The translations under genes and the position numbers were made by a program. From Legionella sp. W10-070 (GTDB lineage Bacteria; Pseudomonadota; Gammaproteobacteria; Legionellales; Legionellaceae), in contig NZ_CAAAJC010000002.1 in assembly GCF_900640175.1 (NCBI RefSeq), forward strand, positions 1 through 64,000: a stretch of DNA of 64,000 bases. Direction: 5' to 3'. Each line of letters begins with the position of its first letter. The stretch's first letter is position 1. The notes beneath the pieces were generated by a model. The model was not told where the DNA came from and did no database searches. It worked only from the letters and a program-made list of their open reading frames with translations. Below, one piece after another: positions 46,052 to 56,349 of this stretch.

Positions 46052-46115
46052 GGGGGCGATTAAAACGGTGGTTTTTCAGATAAGGTTGTAGCCCGGATCT
46101 GGGGGATCGGTGCAA
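46052..46115. repeat. Half copy of the GCGATTAAAAC / GTAGCCCGGAT repeat
   Basis: GGGGGCGATTAAAAC and TTGTAGCCCGGAT occur in the same order and nearly the same spacing as in the left half of 14277-14419. The right half is missing. It lies in the 501-base gap 45983-46483, which otherwise holds only the terminator-like hairpin at 46227. Confidence 0.65.
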
Positions 46116-46226
46116 ATTTAAAGCCAATTTAGCTTCTGGCATAGTTTTGGTAAAGATTTTAAAGCGCTAACAAGCGTATTTTTACTAAAAGCAACTTCTT
46201 TCCTGATAAGTTGGCAAGCTAAATAC

Positions 46227-46252
46227 ACAGGGGATAATACATCCCTGTTTTT
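46227..46252 (+). terminator. Orphan intrinsic terminator-like hairpin
   Basis: ACAGGGGAT and ATCCCTGT form an 8-bp stem with one bulged G and a five-base loop, followed by five T. No annotated plus-strand gene ends nearby: the preceding gene, cbpA, runs the other way. It may end a small RNA transcribed from somewhere in 45990-46226, but no clear promoter was found. Confidence 0.45.
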
Positions 46253-46483
46253 AATGGAATTTGCCTGGTAGTCCCATTTTCTTTTTTTCGCCGATTCTTC
46301 TGAGCCAGGCTACATCTTTCAAGGAAAAACTGCCGTTTTCGCATGTGCGTAATATGAGTAAGTAATTAATCATCGCTCCAGAAAATAACACAACTTTAGT
46401 CAGAGCATTTTTTTAATAAAACATTACAAATCCGGCAACCTAGGCTATTATCGGGTTGGCTAAAAAATTAGAGGCATCACATA

Positions 46484-48865
46484 ATGAATGCATCACTAAA
46501 TACAAATTTTCGTAAATTACGAATCTATAAACATCGCCACCTTAGATTTGATTTCATTGCTGCCATCGTAGTCTTTCTTGTCGCCATTCCCTTATGTCTT
46601 GGAATAGCCCTGGCCTCTGGCGCCCCATTATTTTCAGGTATTTTAAGCGGTATCATTGGCGGCATCATAGTCGGTACCCTTAGTGGCTCCCATGTCAGTG
46701 TAAGCGGTCCAGCGGCCGGTATGGCAGCCGTAGTGCTCGCAGCTATTAGCCAGTTAGGTGATTTTAATACCTTTCTTCTTGCATTAGGACTTGCTGGCGT
46801 TATCCAGATTATCGTTGGTGCTTTGCGTGCAGGTTTTGTTGCTGATTATGTCCCATCAAATGTAGTTCAGGGTTTACTATGCGCCATAGGGATTTTACTT
46901 ATTGTCAAGCAGCTCCCTTTAGCTTTTACATTGTCATCTGAGCTGACAGAACTGCAAGCGCACTTATTGGAATCCACTGAAAGCCTTAGCTTCAATCCTT
47001 TTTATGATTTAACTTACCATTTAAATAGCGGTGCCATGATTATTTCCCTGGTATCCCTGGCCATTTTAATCTATGGAGACAAGGCAAAAAACAAATGGGC
47101 TAAAACTATTCCTGCCCCGATTGTCGTTGTCATTGTAGGTATTTTACTCAATGAATTGTTTATTCTGATTAACTCAACCTTTGCCCAGAATAATCCTCAT
47201 TTGGTCAATATCCCTCAACAAAATGGCTTTTCCGATTTCCTGGGAGAATTAAAGTACCCTGCCTGGTCAGCCTGGACTAACCCAAAAGTTTATTTATATG
47301 CATTTATCATGGCCATTGTGGCTTCATTAGAGAGCTTATTAAACGTAAAAGCAGCGGAAAAACTGGATAAAAAGCGTCGATATTGCTCCAAAGACCAGGA
47401 ATTAATTGCTCAGGGATTTGGAAATCTTGCCGCCGGCTTAATTGGCGGCATCCCTGTTACTTCAGTAATTGTACGTACTTCCGTGAATATTCAGGCAGGA
47501 GCGAAAACCAAAGCTTCAGCTATTTTACATGGTGTTTTTATTCTTCTTGCCGTATTACTGATCTCCGAGGGATTAAATAAAATTCCTCTATCCTCTTTAG
47601 CCGCCATTCTAATCTTTACTGGTTACAAATTAACAAAGCCCTCCATATATCAAGCTATCTACCAGCAGGGCGCCGATCGATTTATCCCCTTTATCGCAAC
47701 GGTAATCAGTATCGTGATGTTGAATCTGCTGGCCGGAATATTAATCGGCCTGGCTATCAGCCTTTTTTATATCTTAAAATCCAACAGCCAGGCTCGTCTG
47801 GATATCATTAAAGAAATATATCCCACTGGTATTACCAATCGCTTAATATTACCTCAACAAATTACCTTCCTGAATAAAGCTTCTCTGGTAGCAGAACTTG
47901 CCTCTATCCCGCGCAATTCCCAGCTCATTATTGACGCCCGCTACTCCAACTACATTGATAAAGAAATTATTGAACTACTGAAAGAGTTTAAAGAAGAACA
48001 AGCCCCCCTTAAGCAGATTGCCCTTAATCTCATCGGATTTAAAGACCATTACGATATTCACAATTACATTGATTTTATTAACGTCACAACCTATGACGTG
48101 CAAGCGACGCTTGAACCATACCAGGTTTTAAGTTTATTAAGCGAAGGGAATCAGCGCTTTTTAACGGACACGAGAATTCATCGAAGCTCCCAACATGATA
48201 TTCAAAACACAGCAGAGACTCAGCATCCTATTGCTGTGGTTTTGGGATGTATTGATTCACGTGTACCAGTAGAAACTATATTTGATATGAGCTTCGGCGA
48301 TTTATTCTGTATTCGTGTTGCAGGGAATGTGGTCAATGAAGACGTGTTGGCAAGTATTGAATACGCCTGCAACGTGGTTGGGGCAAAGTTAATTGTAGTG
48401 CTTGGGCATACTCATTGTGGTGCTATTCAGGCTGCTTGCGATGGCGTGGAAAAAGGTCATATTACCCAGCTACTGAGCAAAATAAAACCTGCTTTAACTG
48501 CTGAAACGAAAACCACTTCTAACCGAACCAGTAAAAACAGTGAATTTGTCGAACATGTTACGGCACTCAATATCGTCAATACATTAAAACAGATTTATAC
48601 GGAAAGTGAGATCATAAAACTTATGATTGAACAAGAAAGCGTAGGAATGATTGGTGCTGTTTATGACGTTAACACAGGAGGGGTTCATTTTAACGATTAT
48701 TCCGAAACCCTGGCACAGCAAAACAGCCAGACACTCAGTGAAAAGACGAAAAAAATTCTCGACCATGCGCGGAAAGCCCCTGTAATCGCTAAGAAAAACG
48801 AAAAGGTCTTGCCAAATGAAAGCTCTTCAATGAGTCAGTTGAGTTCTGCAGGAGAAAGAAACTGA
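46484..48865 (+). CDS. SulP anion transporter fused to a beta-carbonic anhydrase
   Basis: A 793-residue two-part protein. Residues about 20-430 form a SulP/SLC26 transporter with a dozen or so membrane helices, including VSGPAAGMAAVV near 76. A short STAS-like region follows (about 445-535, NSQLIIDARYSNYID). Residues about 550-740 form a beta-class carbonic anhydrase with zinc ligands in CIDSR (C589, D591) and HTHC (H642, C645). The fusion would interconvert CO2 and bicarbonate at the mouth of a bicarbonate or sulfate transporter. The final 45 residues are polar and probably flexible. Weak GAGG site before the ATG. Confidence 0.93.
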   Translation: MNASLNTNFRKLRIYKHRHLRFDFIAAIVVFLVAIPLCLGIALASGAPLFSGILSGIIGGIIVGTLSGSHVSVSGPAAGMAAVVLAAISQLGDFNTFLLALGLAGVIQIIVGALRAGFVADYVPSNVVQGLLCAIGILLIVKQLPLAFTLSSELTELQAHLLESTESLSFNPFYDLTYHLNSGAMIISLVSLAILIYGDKAKNKWAKTIPAPIVVVIVGILLNELFILINSTFAQNNPHLVNIPQQNGFSDFLGELKYPAWSAWTNPKVYLYAFIMAIVASLESLLNVKAAEKLDKKRRYCSKDQELIAQGFGNLAAGLIGGIPVTSVIVRTSVNIQAGAKTKASAILHGVFILLAVLLISEGLNKIPLSSLAAILIFTGYKLTKPSIYQAIYQQGADRFIPFIATVISIVMLNLLAGILIGLAISLFYILKSNSQARLDIIKEIYPTGITNRLILPQQITFLNKASLVAELASIPRNSQLIIDARYSNYIDKEIIELLKEFKEEQAPLKQIALNLIGFKDHYDIHNYIDFINVTTYDVQATLEPYQVLSLLSEGNQRFLTDTRIHRSSQHDIQNTAETQHPIAVVLGCIDSRVPVETIFDMSFGDLFCIRVAGNVVNEDVLASIEYACNVVGAKLIVVLGHTHCGAIQAACDGVEKGHITQLLSKIKPALTAETKTTSNRTSKNSEFVEHVTALNIVNTLKQIYTESEIIKLMIEQESVGMIGAVYDVNTGGVHFNDYSETLAQQNSQTLSEKTKKILDHARKAPVIAKKNEKVLPNESSSMSQLSSAGERN

Positions 48866-48870
48866 GTACC

Positions 48871-49752
48871 TTACATAAAAGGACTTAAATTAGCAGACAT
48901 CACTTCAATCCACACCCGAACTTTGGGTTGAATAAATCGGGCAGGATGGTAAAAAAGATAAACCGGTATAACAGGCATGGCTAAACCGGAGAATAACTCG
49001 ATCAATTCACCACGAGCCAATACCTCTGCTACCTGATAATGGTGCAATGCCACAATACCCAACCCTCGGCAGGCACTATCAGACAGGGCTGCCGCATCAT
49101 TCACATAAAGAACAGGCTCCAGATAAACGGTTTCGCCTGAAGCAAATGTCCAGCGATTATCAGGCTGTCGCATGCTGTGCGTTAAATACCGATGCTTATT
49201 TAAATCAGCCGGATGTGCAGGATGACCAAAACGGCTTAGGTATTCAGGTGAAGCACAAAATACATAACGTGTAGTGGTAATTTTCTTTTGAATTGAATTC
49301 GAGGCCACCTGCATTGACATGCCAAATACCACATCAAGCCCCTCATCCAGTAAATGAGGAACCTGCTCAGCAATTTGTAAATCCAGAATAACCTCAGGAT
49401 ACCTGGCATAAAATTCCGGCATACGAGGAAGAATAATTTTTTCAGCAAAAAAACGAGCGCTTTTCACACGCAATACCCCTTGAGGCTTGGCCTGAGAAGC
49501 CATAACCACACTGTTAGCCTGCTCCAGAGCCTGCAAAACACTTTGAACCTCTTGGTAATAGGCTTCACCAACCGATGTCAAAACCACTTTACGGGTCGTT
49601 CGCTCAAATAAACTCGCTCCCAGTTCAGCCTCCAGTAGGCTGATTTGCTTACTGACTGCAGCAGCAGAAACAGAAAGTTGTCTGGCAGCTGCGGTAAAAC
49701 TACGATATTGGGCCACCTTGCAAAAGGTCTGGATTAAAGCAATGGTATTCAT
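48871..49752 (-). CDS. LysR family transcriptional regulator
   Basis: A 293-residue regulator with the N-terminal winged HTH (about 5-62: FCKVAQYRSFTAAARQLSVS then AAVSKQISLLEAELGASLF) and a periplasmic-binding-protein-like effector domain. I start at ATG 49752 (MNTIALIQTF), supported by AAGGAAAG upstream; the in-frame extension to 49785 would be non-canonical. It is convergent with the SulP-carbonic anhydrase gene and divergent from proS. The effector is unknown. Confidence 0.88.
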   Translation of the reverse strand: MNTIALIQTFCKVAQYRSFTAAARQLSVSAAAVSKQISLLEAELGASLFERTTRKVVLTSVGEAYYQEVQSVLQALEQANSVVMASQAKPQGVLRVKSARFFAEKIILPRMPEFYARYPEVILDLQIAEQVPHLLDEGLDVVFGMSMQVASNSIQKKITTTRYVFCASPEYLSRFGHPAHPADLNKHRYLTHSMRQPDNRWTFASGETVYLEPVLYVNDAAALSDSACRGLGIVALHHYQVAEVLARGELIELFSGLAMPVIPVYLFYHPARFIQPKVRVWIEVMSANLSPFM

Positions 49753-49864
49753 TGACTCTTTCCTTAATCGATTTGAGTTACTCAATTACTGGTGAATACG
49801 ATTAAAAATAATAAGAGTTTAATTATAACCTGTCATGTACAGAGCCTCTCTTTAAAAATCCATC

Positions 49865-49892
49865 TTGTCTACTGACCATTGAAGTATATAAT
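49865..49892 (+). promoter_or_regulatory. Sigma-70 promoter of proS
   Basis: TTGTCT (49865-49870) and TATAAT (49887-49892) with a 16-base spacer. The expected leader is about 75 bases and contains a small CCCGC...GCGGG stem followed by TTTT (49911-49940). That stem could attenuate transcription but has only five base pairs. Confidence 0.55.
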
Positions 49893-49973
49893 AGACTTTT
49901 TTAAAACTTGCCCGCCTGTCTTGGAGTAAATGCGGGTTTTACAAGCTGTTTATGTAACTTATCAGGAGCAAGT

Positions 49974-51680
49974 ATGCGCGCCTCTCAATGGTTATTGGCC
50001 ACCCTTAAAGAAACACCTAATGATGCAGAAATTGTTTCCCATCAACTTATGTTAAGAGCAGGCATGATCCGCAAACTTGGTTCAGGTCTTTACACCTGGC
50101 TACCGCTGGGCCTTAAGGTCTTACGCAAAGTTGAACAAATTGTGCGTGAAGAAATGAATCTTACACAGGCGATGGAAGTGCTGATGCCTGCCGTTCAACC
50201 TGCCGAATTATGGCAGGAAACCGGTCGCTGGGAAACCTTTGGCGGTCAATTACTCAAAATGCGTGACAGCAATCATCGTGATTATTGCTTTGGTCCCACC
50301 CATGAGGAAGTGATTACCGATCTGATGCGCCATGAATTACAATCTTATAAGCAGTTGCCTGCCAATTTCTACCAGATACAAACCAAGTTCCGTGATGAAA
50401 TCAGGCCACGTTTCGGGGTGATGAGGGCACGCGAATTTATTATGAAAGATGCTTATTCTTTCCACCTTAGCCAGGAATCCTTACAGGAAACCTATGACAG
50501 CATGTATCAAGCCTATTGCCGTATTTTCGACCGCCTAGGCTTACGTTATCGGGCAGTGGAAGCAGATACCGGTGCAATTGGCGGTTCAGCCTCCCATGAG
50601 TTTCAAGTCCTGGCTGATTCGGGTGAAGATTTAATTTTTTATAGCGACAGCAGCAGTTATGCGGCCAACATTGAACAGGCCACCAGCCTGTTGCCTGCCA
50701 GGGCAGATAACCTACCTCAGGAAACAATGACCCTGATCCATACGCCTGGGCAAAAAACCATTACTGATGTGGCTAATTTTCTTAAAGTTGATAGCAAGCA
50801 GACTGTAAAAACATTGATCGTAGAAGGTATCGAACATCCCCTGATTGCTTTGGTACTACGTGGCGATGATGAGTTAAATACCGTGAAGGCCGAAAAAAAT
50901 CCTCTGGTAAAATCGCCTTTATGCTTTGCCAATGAAGAAATTATCTTGCAAACTTTAAAAGCACCTGTGGGTTCTTTAGGGCCTGTTGAGCTTGGCATAC
51001 CCGTTATTGCGGACCATCAGGCACTGGCAATGCCCAGTTTTATTTGCGGTGCCAATCAGGCCGATAAGCATTATATGCATGCAGCCTGGGACAGGGATGC
51101 CACATACCAGGATGCCTGGGATCTGCGTAATGTTAAAGAAGGCGACCCAAGTCCGGATGGAAAAGGCAAATTACAGTCCTGCCGCGGTATTGAGGTTGGC
51201 CATGTCTTTCAGCTGGGCGATAAATATGCTCATGCCATGAATGCAGCAGTCATTAATGAGCAAGGACAGCTGCAAACAATGCTCATGGGTTGTTATGGAT
51301 TGGGTATTAGCCGCGTTGTTGCAGCAGCTATTGAACAACACCATGATGAACAGGGCATTATATGGCCCCTGAGTATTGCGCCATTCCAACTGGTCATTAT
51401 TCCGATTAACAGCCATCGTTCTCAACTGGTCAAAGAAACTGCTGAAACACTTTACCAGCAATTCATTACCCAAGGGATTGATGTCCTTCTTGACGATCGC
51501 AATGAACGCCCGGGAGTTTTATTTGCTGACAGTGATCTCATTGGCATACCGCATCGCCTGGTTATCAGCGAACGAAACCTTGAGCAGAATGCAGTTGAAT
51601 ACAAGGCAAGAAATAAAAAAGAAAACAGCACCATCCCCTTAGCCGATCTGGACAATTTTGTTTATAATTTATTTATCTGA
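49974..51680 (+). CDS. proS: Prolyl-tRNA synthetase
   Basis: Class II synthetase charging tRNA-Pro. The 568-residue product is the bacterial type with an editing (INS) domain between motifs 2 and 3. Motif 1 lies in the first 80 residues ([16 protein letters not shown]). Motif 2 is around [21 protein letters not shown]-like sequence (about 138-158), the editing domain about 225-400 and motif 3 around [13 protein letters not shown] (about 438). The anticodon-binding domain follows. I start at ATG 49974 (MRASQWLL) with CAGGAGCA directly upstream; the longer frame from 49908 is leader. Confidence 0.96.
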   Translation: MRASQWLLATLKETPNDAEIVSHQLMLRAGMIRKLGSGLYTWLPLGLKVLRKVEQIVREEMNLTQAMEVLMPAVQPAELWQETGRWETFGGQLLKMRDSNHRDYCFGPTHEEVITDLMRHELQSYKQLPANFYQIQTKFRDEIRPRFGVMRAREFIMKDAYSFHLSQESLQETYDSMYQAYCRIFDRLGLRYRAVEADTGAIGGSASHEFQVLADSGEDLIFYSDSSSYAANIEQATSLLPARADNLPQETMTLIHTPGQKTITDVANFLKVDSKQTVKTLIVEGIEHPLIALVLRGDDELNTVKAEKNPLVKSPLCFANEEIILQTLKAPVGSLGPVELGIPVIADHQALAMPSFICGANQADKHYMHAAWDRDATYQDAWDLRNVKEGDPSPDGKGKLQSCRGIEVGHVFQLGDKYAHAMNAAVINEQGQLQTMLMGCYGLGISRVVAAAIEQHHDEQGIIWPLSIAPFQLVIIPINSHRSQLVKETAETLYQQFITQGIDVLLDDRNERPGVLFADSDLIGIPHRLVISERNLEQNAVEYKARNKKENSTIPLADLDNFVYNLFI

Positions 51681-51829
51681 CTCCAGAATCAATTGAGCGC
51701 CAGAAGCTATTAGGCATTATCTTAATCATGGTGGTCCTGTGGTTACTATGATTAAGACGTCTTAAACAGCGCCATACGAGCTGTCATTAGACTATTGCAA
51801 ATAAAAAATAATTGATAGCAAGTTAACCT

Positions 51830-51849
51830 GTTAATGTTTAGTTAATCTG
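51830..51849 (+). promoter_or_regulatory. Possible PmrA box
   Basis: GTTAATGTT-TA-GTTAATCTG resembles the PmrA repeat (cTTAATATT, two bases, cTTAATATT), with about 7 of 9 and 6 of 9 matches. It lies 78 bases before the giant coiled-coil gene. The match is imperfect and the region AT-rich. Confidence 0.35.
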
Positions 51850-51927
51850 CAAAGATTATACTAAATAATCAATATTTGTTGATAATTGCTGTCTATCCAG
51901 CAGTCAATATTAGCAAGAGGGTAAAAA

Positions 51928-54900
51928 ATGGGATTATTTGCAGAGGCCTTGGAAAAGTTAAAAACGGATATTGAAAAAGTTCAAGGCCGTTCCATGGAAT
52001 ACAATGACGCAGGCTTCAATCCCGATGAGGCAAAGAAAACCTTTGCTAATCCTGAAATATTAGAAGGTTATATCGAGAAACCTGCACCCAATACCTATGT
52101 TAACCCTGCTGACTCCGACTATCCGCAAAAAGTGCTTCAGGCAGTATGGAACATTGCTGATCTTAGCCTTAAGCTTGAAAAAAATTACCCTAAGGAAACT
52201 AATAGCAAATTTGCACGAGGTAGTTTCGCTTTGACAAATGGGGGTTCATTACTTAGCCTTAGAAGAAATTTCAACTATTTGGAAGAAGCAACCTGGGTGC
52301 CTAAAATAGTAGACCAAAGAACTTATGAGGTAGGTCAGGCTCTTGGGATTTTTTTGGATACAGTAATAGAGCAATCAGAGGGGTGTGACCTCCATTTGGT
52401 GTCCGAATTACCTAATACTCCCGCAGAATATAAAAACAGCTATATATTTATCACAAAAGACGATACTAGGAAACTCTATTATATTAAGTCTGATGAGGTA
52501 TGTGAAACTGTAGAAATTAATAATTTCGATCTATTTGAAGAAAAAATAAGCAATATTGAGCGTAAGGATAAGACCACTTTGCATCTCAATAAGGAGCAAA
52601 TTAAAGAAGTAATAACATTAAACGGAGGTCACACCCCAGAGAATATCTTTGATTTCCTTAGTGAAGGAGAGAGAGCGGGCGTTGTAAACACTCTTATGCT
52701 CATGAAAAATCTCCTGGACTTTCGCATGGAAGTCTATGCAACCCATACACCTGAGAATATCAAGCATTATCAAACTACATTAGCGAGAAAAAAAATATGG
52801 AATGAAGAAATTGCTCCTTTAGCTAAACAAATAAATGAAGCATCTTTCACTTTACCGAAAGTATCTCATGAAGTTAATCGGCAACTTGAAGAAGAGTTGG
52901 CCAGCGGTAAAGAAGAATTGATGCGGCAAGTAAGAAAACTCGGTGAGCACATAGAAATACTGCAAAGGATGATAAATGACGTTCAAAAGACTCTAAAGCC
53001 GTTTGAAGAATTTGCAGAGCAGTGGCACAAAGATAATATAACACTGAACTTGCCAGAAACTATTCAAATCTCATCTTTCATGTCTCGTCTGATTTTAAAG
53101 CCAAATACTAAGGTATTAGAAGAGTGGCTAACTCTTTATAATAATAGTGAACAACCGTGCATATTGGAAGAAGCTGCTAAGGCACTCCGTACCTTGTCTA
53201 GGAAAGGACATAGGGATATCGACGATGCTAAAAATATAGTCGCTATGATTCAAGAACTGAAAGAGCGACTTTCAGCACACATTGAGAAAGCAATTGCTGA
53301 TGACATACATAAGTATGTTAGCTCTTTGGAAGACACCGGTACCATCCAAGCTCAAATTAAAGATTCCTCTTTCATCACAGGCAACTATCCTGAGTGGGAA
53401 TTAAACCTTGACTTGCAGGCTGTTCTAGATAATGAAAATAAACAAAGAACGTTGAATCAAAATATTAGTACTTGCGAGCAGGCAAAAAAAGCTTTACAAG
53501 AATACCAGCAAGGACTGGAAGATGATAAAAAGAAATTAGACTCCTCTTACAAAGATTTTGAGCAACTATACCCCATCCCTGATGCAGTCCCCTTCAAGCC
53601 TCCTTTTCAGAAAGCCCAGCAAGACGCTAAAGAAAAATTATTTTCTAAAATCAAGGAAGCGGAAGAAAAACACGAGGCTATAGAAAAATTAATCAAAACT
53701 GTCGATGTTAAAATACGCCTTTATAAAGAAGAACTATCAAGTTTGGATGATGCTTCCCGGCAAAATATGCTCCGAAATACTGGACAAGAAGTAACTGATG
53801 CATTTAAAAGAACACAGAAAACCTCTGCTAACCTGATAGGAGCAAAATTTCAGGCACAACTATTTAACGAGGAATATACCGCGGCAAAGAAAGCAATTAC
53901 CGAAAGTACTAAAACTGCACTTTCAGCAACGGCCAATAAAATTTCAGAAACTCAAAAAGCCATTGATCGACATTCAAAAACTATTAACAGCGCAGAACTC
54001 CGTAAACTTTTTTTAGCTACAGCCCAGAACCAATTGGCAACATTTAAACAGATCCTGGAAGAAGAAAATCAGCAAAGAAAACTAGATGTCCCTGATTCCC
54101 TATCGAAAGAACAGCTGGAGAAATACCTCGAACCTTCAGAAGAAGGCAAATCCCTTATCGATGAAGCATTTATAACCACGCAAAATGCCAAATCCCTGGG
54201 TGGGTTCAATTTTACTAATATAGTCAGACTTAGCCGGTCTTCTTTCGGGTATGAGAAGGTATCCTCTTTACCAGGCCTCATCAATATGATTGAACAAAAA
54301 CTTAAGCTGATTGAGTTAGAGTTAGAACCAGAAGCTAATATAAGATCGATAAAAAAATATAAAGGTTTGGAAGTAAATGAAGATTCCCTTTTCTTTCTGA
54401 ATGGCTTCAGTGAACATGCCAAAGATGAAAAAAATCGCCTGGAAAGCGAATTAGAGGAGCTAAACAAGAAGCAGGTTCTCCTGGAACAACGAAAGCAAAA
54501 AGAGCTGGAAGGATGGGATTCCCGCGCCCAAGCCTTGAGCCAAAGATTGAATGAGGCCGAAACGGCTCACCATCGCCATGAAATAGAACTCCTTCAAGCG
54601 AGGTTAACCCTTGATAATCTTCAACTTAAATATGTTCTGGATAACTTGCAAAAAAGCGCTAGCCTCTTCGAGAAAAATTTTAGCGAACTATCTGAGATAG
54701 GAAATCAGAGACTATTAGAAACTATAGGTAACTATCAAACAGAGTTGGAAAATCTGAATCATTTGTTAACCGCCAAGGTAGGCAGATTCGCTACAATTGC
54801 GTCCTTACTCGATGATTGCAAAGGCCATATTCGCAGGCTGGAGGAAAAATTTGCTTCAGTGAAACAACAACCCTCTGCGGAATTTTCACAGCTAAAGGAT

Positions 54901-56304
54901 AAAACCTCGGAACTCGATAAGCACTACCAAGAACTGCAGGAAGTAATTGCTGATAAACAAACCGCATTACCTCAAATTAAGGCGCTTTCTGGAATACAGG
55001 CAGAAGCGGCTGCATTATTAGAAGACACAAAAGGATTTGAAAACAAGGAGCCTCAAACCAGAACAGCCTTGATCCAAACAATTGCAACCCTTGAGAAAAA
55101 AGCAGCCCCCATACTTGAGGAGACTGTCTCCAGTGAAAATGCCCAGGTCAAGTTAAAACATGATGAGCTGGATTCGACAATAAGCGCTCTTGTCACAGTA
55201 AAAACGGCAATAAGGGATTACGATAATCTACTTGAATTAAAGAAAAAATATGCTGCATTTGCTGATAGAATTCAGGGACTTCATCCTCATATGGTGTTGG
55301 CAAGAAGGCAATTACAGCAAGAGATTAATGAGTTCTCACAAAGCGAGTTGGCAGGCTCCCTGAAGAAAATTCGTTCTAATCAGCATCCTGCAGTACAAAC
55401 ACTCCTCTTTGAAAATCAGGAAGAACTTCAATCCATATCAGACTATGAAAAAAGAGTTCACTCATTTCAGACAAGGCATACTCCCGAAGATGAAAACGGA
55501 GAACAATTCTTTGCTCAGCTTGATAAAAAAGATCTATTAGAAGAATTAGCTCTGATTCTGGAGGGTCATAAACGACTGATTAAGAAATATCATGATTCGC
55601 GCGACCCTAAACACCCTCACTCACTTAAAACAATAAGAGAACGTTACGCTGAAATCAGAGAATTTGAAGACAGTCCAGTAATAGCTTCGCTTAATGAACT
55701 GATTCGACCTTGCGAATATAAAGAGGTTGAAATAAAAAAATTGCTGGATGAAATTTCCAAAGCCCAAGTCAAACTTTCTATAATTGAAGAGATATATTCT
55801 CCTGACGAAGAGTCAAAAAAACATCCAGAAGAAATGTACCATCAGCAAGCCTTCGCACAAGCCGCCAACAAGGCAGGTGAAACTTATTTTGGCAACACCA
55901 ATGAACTGGGCGGCCTCTTTTATAACTATCTGCAGGAGCGTCAAAAAACCTTTTGGTTTAAGGATCTGGTTCGTTCAATTGCCGCATTGACTTTTCGTTG
56001 TTTTGATCCTGAATATCAACCAGACCACGACGCACGGGAGACATATTTAAGGGAGCTGAAACAAGCCTTCACAACTTATCAACAGGCTCCAATGGAAAAC
56101 AAGCAAGGACAATATGACGATTTAACCAAACTGATTCAGAAAGGTAAGGAGCGGTTTACTCCAAGGAGTAAGCCAGAACAGGAAGCAACTTATCGCAACT
56201 CGCTGCAAGCCAAACTTAAGCAATTTGAAACAGAGGTTGAAGAGATCCATAAGCATATTAAAGATATCAAGGAAGAGCATCAGTCGATTGCAGCAACTAT
56301 GTGA
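51928..56304 (+). CDS. Giant coiled-coil protein, candidate effector
   Basis: A 1458-residue soluble protein without signal peptide or membrane segments. After an N-terminal region (about 1-230) with KLYYIKSDEVCE and KEVITLNGGHTPENIF, most of the protein (about 260-1330) is long Glu/Lys/Gln-rich helices expected to form coiled coils. The last 110 residues contain GGLFYNYLQERQKTFWFKDL and a final amphipathic helix. The NGGHT block and the WFKDL...RCF block recall segments shared by several Legionella effectors; this is from memory. GAGGGTAA precedes the ATG. No enzyme motif is visible; a scaffold or tether in host cells is a guess. Confidence 0.7.
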   Translation: MGLFAEALEKLKTDIEKVQGRSMEYNDAGFNPDEAKKTFANPEILEGYIEKPAPNTYVNPADSDYPQKVLQAVWNIADLSLKLEKNYPKETNSKFARGSFALTNGGSLLSLRRNFNYLEEATWVPKIVDQRTYEVGQALGIFLDTVIEQSEGCDLHLVSELPNTPAEYKNSYIFITKDDTRKLYYIKSDEVCETVEINNFDLFEEKISNIERKDKTTLHLNKEQIKEVITLNGGHTPENIFDFLSEGERAGVVNTLMLMKNLLDFRMEVYATHTPENIKHYQTTLARKKIWNEEIAPLAKQINEASFTLPKVSHEVNRQLEEELASGKEELMRQVRKLGEHIEILQRMINDVQKTLKPFEEFAEQWHKDNITLNLPETIQISSFMSRLILKPNTKVLEEWLTLYNNSEQPCILEEAAKALRTLSRKGHRDIDDAKNIVAMIQELKERLSAHIEKAIADDIHKYVSSLEDTGTIQAQIKDSSFITGNYPEWELNLDLQAVLDNENKQRTLNQNISTCEQAKKALQEYQQGLEDDKKKLDSSYKDFEQLYPIPDAVPFKPPFQKAQQDAKEKLFSKIKEAEEKHEAIEKLIKTVDVKIRLYKEELSSLDDASRQNMLRNTGQEVTDAFKRTQKTSANLIGAKFQAQLFNEEYTAAKKAITESTKTALSATANKISETQKAIDRHSKTINSAELRKLFLATAQNQLATFKQILEEENQQRKLDVPDSLSKEQLEKYLEPSEEGKSLIDEAFITTQNAKSLGGFNFTNIVRLSRSSFGYEKVSSLPGLINMIEQKLKLIELELEPEANIRSIKKYKGLEVNEDSLFFLNGFSEHAKDEKNRLESELEELNKKQVLLEQRKQKELEGWDSRAQALSQRLNEAETAHHRHEIELLQARLTLDNLQLKYVLDNLQKSASLFEKNFSELSEIGNQRLLETIGNYQTELENLNHLLTAKVGRFATIASLLDDCKGHIRRLEEKFASVKQQPSAEFSQLKDKTSELDKHYQELQEVIADKQTALPQIKALSGIQAEAAALLEDTKGFENKEPQTRTALIQTIATLEKKAAPILEETVSSENAQVKLKHDELDSTISALVTVKTAIRDYDNLLELKKKYAAFADRIQGLHPHMVLARRQLQQEINEFSQSELAGSLKKIRSNQHPAVQTLLFENQEELQSISDYEKRVHSFQTRHTPEDENGEQFFAQLDKKDLLEELALILEGHKRLIKKYHDSRDPKHPHSLKTIRERYAEIREFEDSPVIASLNELIRPCEYKEVEIKKLLDEISKAQVKLSIIEEIYSPDEESKKHPEEMYHQQAFAQAANKAGETYFGNTNELGGLFYNYLQERQKTFWFKDLVRSIAALTFRCFDPEYQPDHDARETYLRELKQAFTTYQQAPMENKQGQYDDLTKLIQKGKERFTPRSKPEQEATYRNSLQAKLKQFETEVEEIHKHIKDIKEEHQSIAATM

Positions 56305-56349
56305 ACAGGCAGGTTGGTCTGCAAAGCCCAACAAAATAACCGGGAAATG

